DNA of 64,000 nucleotides from Zygnema cylindricum. Taxonomy: Eukaryota; Streptophyta; Zygnematophyceae; Zygnematales; Zygnemataceae. The DNA is taken from assembly GCA_037447655.1 (NCBI GenBank), contig JBBHKE010001013.1:126001-190000 (forward strand). Reading direction: 5' to 3'. Made by a program: the position numbers and the translations under genes. The notes beneath the pieces are model-generated. The model saw only the letters and a program-made list of their open reading frames with translations, ran no database searches and was not told the origin of the DNA. The stretch's first letter is position 1. Each line of letters begins with the position of its first letter. Positions 58,006-64,000 of the stretch are shown here, piece by piece.

Positions 58006-58204
58006 CGGTGTATCGCTATGAGTGTTAGTGTTTTTCCGCCATTTAAAACATTTTTCCTCCGTGCGCACCTGGAGGATTATTAATCTGACCGTTGCGATTG
58101 AAAAGCAAGATTCTCACGTTCCGATTGGCGGTCTCCAATAGAAAATTGGATGTTTGTGCGTGCAGAAAAGAAATTGTGTAAGAACACTAATAACGATACA
58201 CGGC
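58006..58204. mobile_element. MITE of the CGGTGTATCGC family
   Basis: CGGTGTATCGCTATGAGTG at the left faces CACTAATAACGATACACGG at the right. The interior TTTTTCCTCCGTGCGCAC is shared with 58463-58670 and with 12308-12505. Confidence 0.65.
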
Positions 58205-58462
58205 ATGCATTAGACGTAAGCGATTTATTATTTGTATGAAATTGGCAATTTTTGAAACTTTTAAGTTTGAACTTGGTGTTTGAACAGTGGCAACTGTGAA
58301 GCTCTACAGTACTTCGCCATAGCTTCCTCCCAGCTTACACTCCATTGTAAAGACAGCGGTGTGAAACTTAAATTATATTTTATTCTCTTCTTTTCTTTTC
58401 TCTTAGCGAAAGCTTCTTTCAGCTGAATTTCAGAAATGCACTTCTGCCCTAATTTCGCAGTA

Positions 58463-58670
58463 CACTGTGTATCGCTGTTAGTGTTAACGTTTTTCTCTCT
58501 CCAGTAAAATCATAATTTTCTCCGTGCACTCTTGTCGGATTGTTAATGCGAAAGTTGCGATTGAAAGGTAAGGCTCTTGAATTTCAATTGGCAGACTCCA
58601 ATTGTAAATTGAATAGGAAAATCTGTTTTAAGTGGGGAAAAATATTAACACAATTGCGCGATACACGGTG
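58463..58670. mobile_element. MITE of the same family, directly before the RapZ-like gene
   Basis: CACTGTGTATCGC and GCGATACACGGTG are inverted ends flanked by TA (58461-58462 and 58671-58672). Its right end is only 32 bp before the ATG at 58702, so it forms the 5' UTR or core promoter sequence of that gene. Confidence 0.75.
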
Positions 58671-58701
58671 TAGTATACCAAAAAAGTTGTAATCGCATAT
58701 T

Positions 58702-61700
58702 ATGAGCTCTGATTTGATTATCCATGAGCAAGGAGGGAGCTCTGATGTTTTGCACTCTTTTCTTGAAAGAAAATCTGGAATAGTTTCAATACCTGAAAGT
58801 GACCAGAAAAAGGCAGTTATTGAGAATATACCAGTTATTGAGAGAGCAACAGTTACTGAGAATCCTCCGGACAAATCTTTTAGTTTCCATGTGGAAGTGG
58901 AGACTGTCACTTTTGGCTACAGTCAGGGAGCCCCTCAGGATGTTGATTACTATTTTGACCTCCGAAATCTCTGCAGTCACTGGTGAGAAAGGTTGTTTCC
59001 CATCTGCACATGTTTTTCTACCTTTTGGCTCTGTATCACATGATTCTTTATGCAATTTCTCCCTTATTATTCACAGTTCTCTATTTGAATAAAAAGTGTG
59101 CAATGCATCTGATTTATTTGACTTTACAGTATAGTTCTCTTTTTGATGTTTATCTGTAAGCTTCTGGTTGAGAACGATGATTTGAGCTGGAAGAGATGTT
59201 TCTCTCCTTTAAAAAATCTCAAAGCCCAGCCTCGATTTTCATATTCATATTCATTCTTCATTTTCCTTATGTGTTGCCAGAATTTTACCTTGAAGAGTAT
59301 TCCCAATCTATATTCTTCTTATAGATTTGGTTCTCTATTCTAAGAAACTATGATGAAATGTTGGCCAATTAGTTGGTCATCTTTTGCTTTAATATGACAA
59401 TTTATTTTGATATTTGATAACAGGGACACTCTTCATTCCTCTCACTTGGATAGGAGTGCCTGCGACAGCTCAAGTAAGTGACTTTTCTTTTATATTCCAT
59501 CATACTCTGAAAACCCAAAGCAAACCTCAAACCTTAAGAAAATCAATTTATGGGATAGAAGGTGAGCTGCCAGTACTGGCTATTGCATTCTTGTTGTTTT
59601 TGTACAGTTTAGTGCCCTTGAGTGAGAACTCAGAAAACTCACTCAGTTTTTTGTGGATTTTCAGGTTGGTTGTTCAAAGAAACCTTAATGCAGGAAGAAT
59701 GGGAAAGGTTATCCATAGAACTGCGGGAGTGGATAGCGTTGGTCGCGGGACGGGCGATGCGAAGATGCCCTGGATGTGCTGGTTTTAAGCAGCCATGGAT
59801 TTCACACGAGAAAGACATCATCGTCTCCACCACGTCAGTATAACAGCTGCTCATAGTTTTACCCCTTCGTCAATTTCGAGTAAAATGGCTTGTCCGATTT
59901 TGAATTGATATTCACTCTTGTGTGTAGTGGTGGATCGTTCACTTTTTTATTTCAATCTTGTTGTTTTATGGCTTAGAGAAACTTCTCTCTTGTTTTATTG
60001 CATCTATCAATTAGCGGTGTCTGTCAGTAAACGTGTCTGTTACGATTTGTAAGTTAAATATTTCTTTAGATGGGTAGGTATTATATGAGGTTCATCCATA
60101 AAGAAGCAAAACATAAGTCCTTCAAGTGTTATTGACTTCACAACTCTGAAAGTAATTTAGGAGTAAAGTTTTATTGAATGATTGACAGGCTTGACAGTCA
60201 TACACCATTGTTTGGTTAATGCCTTTCTGTTTTCTCTTTGTTTTAATGTGTTGAAACAGGCGAGTAGGAATCGGTTGTCAAACCGGCTGTCATTGCTGTG
60301 TCAGTTTTGCCCAACGTCTCTACACTATAGGTCTTCCACCTGTTTTTGCTCACATCTCCAACGTCCACCCTCCACTAGTGAAAGCAAGATTCAAACCACC
60401 TATCCACCGCGATTTGCAGATTTTGACTAACGAAGAAGATCCGTTTTTTTCCAAGTTCAGCCGAGTGTGCCCAATCTGTTCTTTGACAGCAAATGCAAAA
60501 GATAGGAAAAAGTTGGGAAAGAAAAGGAAACTGCTGGAGGAATCCACAGACAAGGGACCTGAAGTCCTAAATTTAGAAGCACTGCTTTTAAGCAAAAAAC
60601 TTGCGATTCAATTCAACAATTTTTTGGAATGGAATAGTCATCAGTTATCCTCTGGTCATGCGAGAGAGGCTTCTATGTGTCAACCTTCGTGTCATCCATG
60701 TTCTTTAAAGAAGGCTTCAGGCAATATTGAGGAGGTTCAGTTAAGCAATAATAGTAAGGGATGTAAATTAATTCAACTGTACTTGAAAGACAATGTAGTC
60801 CCTCGTCTTGTTGCTCTCTCACAGAGCATAAGCGATGTTGAGAGAAGAGAAGGGACAGTTGTTTGGCAAGAGGGAAACAATATTGAGGTTGTGAACACAG
60901 GTATTAGTGGAGACAATTTTACAGATAATCAAGAGCCTGTTTCTACAAAGGCATTGCAGGAGGATGGACTCGAAGTTGTTCCTTCTGGACAATATGAGGA
61001 CGCTGGAGACGTGCAAATTAGGGTTAAGCTGGTCCCTTATTCGTGTTGTTCCTTACAAGGCCACCCGTCTGAATGTGATTATTTTATTGACCTCCACGCC
61101 ATTCCCTTGCCTTCAACAGTAATACTGTGAGAATTCGTTTCACCAAAGAGGGAGTTGTATCAGGGAGAGCCTCTTTCTTTATAAGCAAAAGTAGCTTCCT
61201 GGAAGCTTACTTTGTCTGTTCACATCTCAGGGTTTTTATCGGATCGGATGTGTTTTATTTATGTTCTAGATCTACTTATTTAAAGAAAGTGTGGAATATA
61301 CACATACTTCAGGTACTTGGAATGACAAAGTCAGGAGTGGGAATTTTATCAGTTATCATAGGCTTTCAATATATAATAAATCATATTCTTCATAGCCAGG
61401 AATGACTTTCATGGTCCAGAAGCTGCAGAAAGACCATAGTTGTTTGCTACTACCAAAGTTACTTACATAACAAAGTAGTAACTAAAGGATTTCATTGGGG
61501 TTTGTTTATGCAGGAGGAATGCCGATGAGCTTGCAGGTACATTTTTATCCATTTGTGTTCTTGGATGGCTCTTTTGCCTTTATGTCGTCCACTTCATGTC
61601 AATCACTAGTTCGTATGTAATTTAATGGAGAGACCAGGTGTTTCCCTTTTTTGTAGAAAAGGAGAGCGGGGCAGTGGTCCGTTTTATCTCCTGATGGAGT

Positions 61701-62819
61701 TGTTGTTCTCAATGTGTAACGGTCGCAAACAGCAAAAAAGCATCACACGAGGAGAAGTGAATGGTGTCAAAAAGTGAATGTTGTCCACTTCTTGGGGCAG
61801 TATGGGTTATGGAACTTGGCAGAACTCCGTTTCTATGGAAAAAGGCGTGCGCTGAGCTCGGGTTATGGATAAAGGTCCAATCTTTACGAGCTCAAACTAT
61901 GGCTACCAATCTATGGGAATACGGACGCCGTTCAGAACAAATGAGATACAGCATTGAAACGTATGTGATTCATTCTTTCTGCCTTTCACAAAACCAATAA
62001 ATAATGCTGGTTTCAACTTTAGAAACAATTTTCAACATTCTGTTAATGCTGGTAGCCCATCACTTGGCAAAAAAGTTCCAAGTTTTTGTCATTGTTTGCA
62101 GGTTAATGTAGCTTCCTAATGGGCCATATGTTTTACAGTTTTGATGAAGAAAAAATTGCCACTTTTATCTCAATTAAACCTCAAAATTAAACTCCAAAGA
62201 ATGCCTGAATAAATGCGGCAATTGATACCTCGTTTGCACCGAACAATTACCTCATTTATCTCTGTAAAATCTACATATATGTATTGTGCTCTTCTGCAGA
62301 AATGTGGGCATTGGTTGCAAAACTGGTTTAACGAGTGGAGTTTTCGCTCGATACCTTAGAGATCTCCGGTATTGCTGGGTAGGGCAAGGCTATGGACAGC
62401 CCACTGTTGAAATTTTACCGGTAAAACAGTGTGAGCCTTTTCAGGGGACCAAAGGATTAGGTTTTAAACGTGCTCCGTTTCTTCGTTCTTGTCAGTTTTG
62501 TGATCGACGATTGGATATTCACTCCGTTGACACATGGAACACGCATGTCCGTAGTGAAAAACACGGACGAAATTTCATGCCTAAAATGTTTGTAACTCTT
62601 CCTGGAACTCCTGAAACTCCTTTATCAGGACTGTTGTCGAATGTATGTTTAAGGAGTGGGAAAGGTCTCGGGGCAGTGACTGGAACTGACAGAGGAGCGC
62701 TAGTGGACGAAGATGCAGAGAGTAAGTTTGTTAAGGAGGAGGATGAGTCAAAACTGACAGTTAAAGTATTGGATACACCTTGTGGTAGAGCAACGGAAGG
62801 GATAAGCGATGAACCTTAA
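58702..62819 (+). CDS. Tandem RapZ-C-like / U1-type zinc-finger protein, seven exons
   Basis: Exons are 58702-58982, 59424-59473, 59665-59833, 60260-61126, 61514-61536 (23 nt), 61801-61960 and 62300-62819, giving 2070 nt in frame and 689 residues. The protein is two copies of one module. Copy 1 has VETVTFGYSQGAPQDVDYYF then DLRNL, a Trp-rich helix (WLFKETLMQEEW), RVGIGCQTGCHCCVSFAQRL, then CPIC and WNSHQLSSGH. Copy 2 has VQIRVKLVPYSCCSLQGH then CDYFIDLH, a Trp-rich helix (FLWKKACAELGLW), NVGIGCKTGLTSGVFARYL, then CQFC and WNTHVRSEKH. The F-G-x-G-P-x-D-x-x-FD-R and G-C-T-G-type motifs recall the C-terminal RNA-binding domain of bacterial RapZ; WN(S/T)HxxSxxH with CxxC is a U1/matrin-type zinc finger. 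Copy 1 has about 60 extra, Lys-rich residues between CPIC and WNSH. A role in RNA binding is inference. No membrane segment or clear signal is seen. The junctions around exon 5 are the least sure. Confidence 0.65.
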
Positions 62820-64000
62820 GCAGTCTCCCTTGTTAAAGGAGAGGCCGTTAATTATTTAAAAAAGGTTCAGGCTTCTGTGGATGTCTTAGTTTAAGACAGC
62901 GACATGAACTCCGAGTTTAATGAAAACTTTGTCACAAGGTGGTTTAAATAAACTGACACATATAAGTTCTCATATAAACTCGGAGTCGTTTGATGATGAC
63001 ATAATCTCACCAGATGGCGAACCATGAAAAGAGAGAATAAAAAATCGAGTATGGAAGGAGAGAGGATAAAAAATCGAGTATGAAAGGAGAGAGGACAAAA
63101 AATCGAGTATGAAAGGAGAGAGGATAAAAAATCGAGTCGGTCAATGGGGACCTGATAGAGATTGCCTACTGCCACTCTATTGACAAGGGTTTCTGCCAGT
63201 AGGTCGATGCTAAGGCTTATGAGTAGGCTAGCTTATTCTTCACAATAAGAAGAGTGTCAGTAAAGATTGTGGTTTTAAGTTTTTTTATTTGCTTGAATTT
63301 GTGAATGTTTGAATTCATTCCGTTTTTTTTTCCTGTTTTTGCTTCAAGCATCATTGGTCGGTTTTGTTGTTCAGAAATGAACATTCCATGAAACAGATAT
63401 GAAAGTACAGCATAGAGTACGGTTACGGTACAATTCTTCTGTACAATTCTGATTCTTACCGTCGGAAGAGCAATCTGGGTGATGTGTGATACACGTCGTT
63501 GCAGATTTACGATGTGCTGGCAATAATTGTCTACCAGTTCCAGTTTAGACTTATTATTTGGTACTGAATACAGAAGCTAACTGTAACAGTTTCCTGTGTG
63601 GTTTTGTTGGCCAATAATACGGTTTGTTGTTGGGAAATATGGATTTAGGATCAAGCTTCGTCATCATTATTGTTTTGGTCAACCATTGTCAACGCTCCAA
63701 GCTCGGCGTCAGTCCGCGCATGTCAAAAATGCACATTGGGGCCCCAAATATAAAAATTTATCTGGAAAAGCTCCGTGTTTGCCAAAATGCTTTTACTGGG
63801 AAACACCTTTATAACCGATTTGTAGGGGACAGAACAAAGGCTGATGTCCGCATGTCCCTGGAAGCTTTTACTTCAATGGATTTTTACAGTTAACAATAAC
63901 AGTACCAACAACAGCGGTAACAGGGACAACAGTTAACAGTAACTGGAGACTCTTGTGTTTTGCGCAACAGTAATCTTAAATCTGAATCAATTCCAAATCT
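62820..64000. other. 3' region of the RapZ-like gene and gene-free DNA to the window edge
   Basis: AATAAA at about 62946 could be the polyadenylation signal. A four-unit 29-bp repeat follows. The rest shows only short open frames with no recognisable domain; a next gene may begin beyond the edge. Confidence 0.4.
63031..63140. repeat. 29-bp tandem repeat, four units
   Basis: ATCGAG recurs at 63044, 63073, 63102 and 63131, within GAGAGAGGATAAAAAATCGAG units. The spacing is exactly 29 bp and divergence is low. Confidence 0.95.

Overview
This is a eukaryotic nuclear window, almost certainly from a green plant of the streptophyte type. The coding capacity is broken into many short exons with GT-AG introns of all three phases. 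The intergenic and intronic DNA is packed with decayed Ty1/copia, Helitron, LINE, hAT-like, Harbinger-like and MITE sequences. The recognisable genes are ordinary nuclear housekeeping genes. I cannot name the species. There are no bacterial operons, ribosome binding sites or CRISPR arrays, and I recognised no tRNA or rRNA gene.

Five split genes could be assembled by hand from conserved motifs and intron phase. (1) 9896-13141 (+) is an Elongin A homologue with a BC-box. (2) 33521-37041 (+) is a four-exon, 254-residue glutathione S-transferase of the cysteine (lambda/omega-like) type, preceded by a tandem array of G-box motifs. (3) 37955-42595 (-) is an NDUFAF6-type complex I assembly factor (squalene/phytoene-synthase-like fold). 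It converges with the GST gene and diverges from the next. (4) 43080-53765 (+) is a 16-exon RCC2/TD-60-type RCC1-repeat protein of 516 residues with an acidic then basic tail. (5) 58702-62819 (+) is a seven-exon, 689-residue protein that looks like a tandem duplication of a module related to the C-terminal domain of bacterial RapZ, each copy followed by a U1-type zinc finger. I regard gene 5 as the most novel item in the window.

Layout by region. 0-6.2 kb holds an array of three copia LTRs and two broken gag-pro bodies on the minus strand. 6.2-9.5 kb is AT-rich repeat DNA, then a TIR fragment, a hAT-like element with an exact 8-bp target duplication and a Harbinger-like element with TAA duplications. 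9.5-13.2 kb is Elongin A. 13.2-19 kb is gene-poor, with a G-quadruplex tract, degenerate tandem repeats, GA microsatellites and a MITE. 19.7-25.5 kb is a decayed Helitron (minus strand) with HUH Rep and PIF1-like helicase remnants. 26.7-27.4 kb is a 50-bp-period tandem array. 27.5-33.3 kb holds retroelement scraps, a 58-bp palindrome, a LINE tail and a TIR element. 33.3-53.8 kb contains the GST, NDUFAF6 and RCC2 genes, with MITEs and captured LTR DNA in their introns. 55.0-58.7 kb is a nest of hAT-like, Harbinger-like and mariner-type MITE elements running up to the start of the RapZ-like gene. 62.8-64 kb has no gene that I can support.

Exon boundaries were set by eye. In four of the five genes the joined exon lengths keep frame throughout: GST 765 nt, RCC2 1551 nt, RapZ-like 2070 nt, and NDUFAF6 921 nt without its first exon. 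In Elongin A one junction is off by one nucleotide and is flagged.
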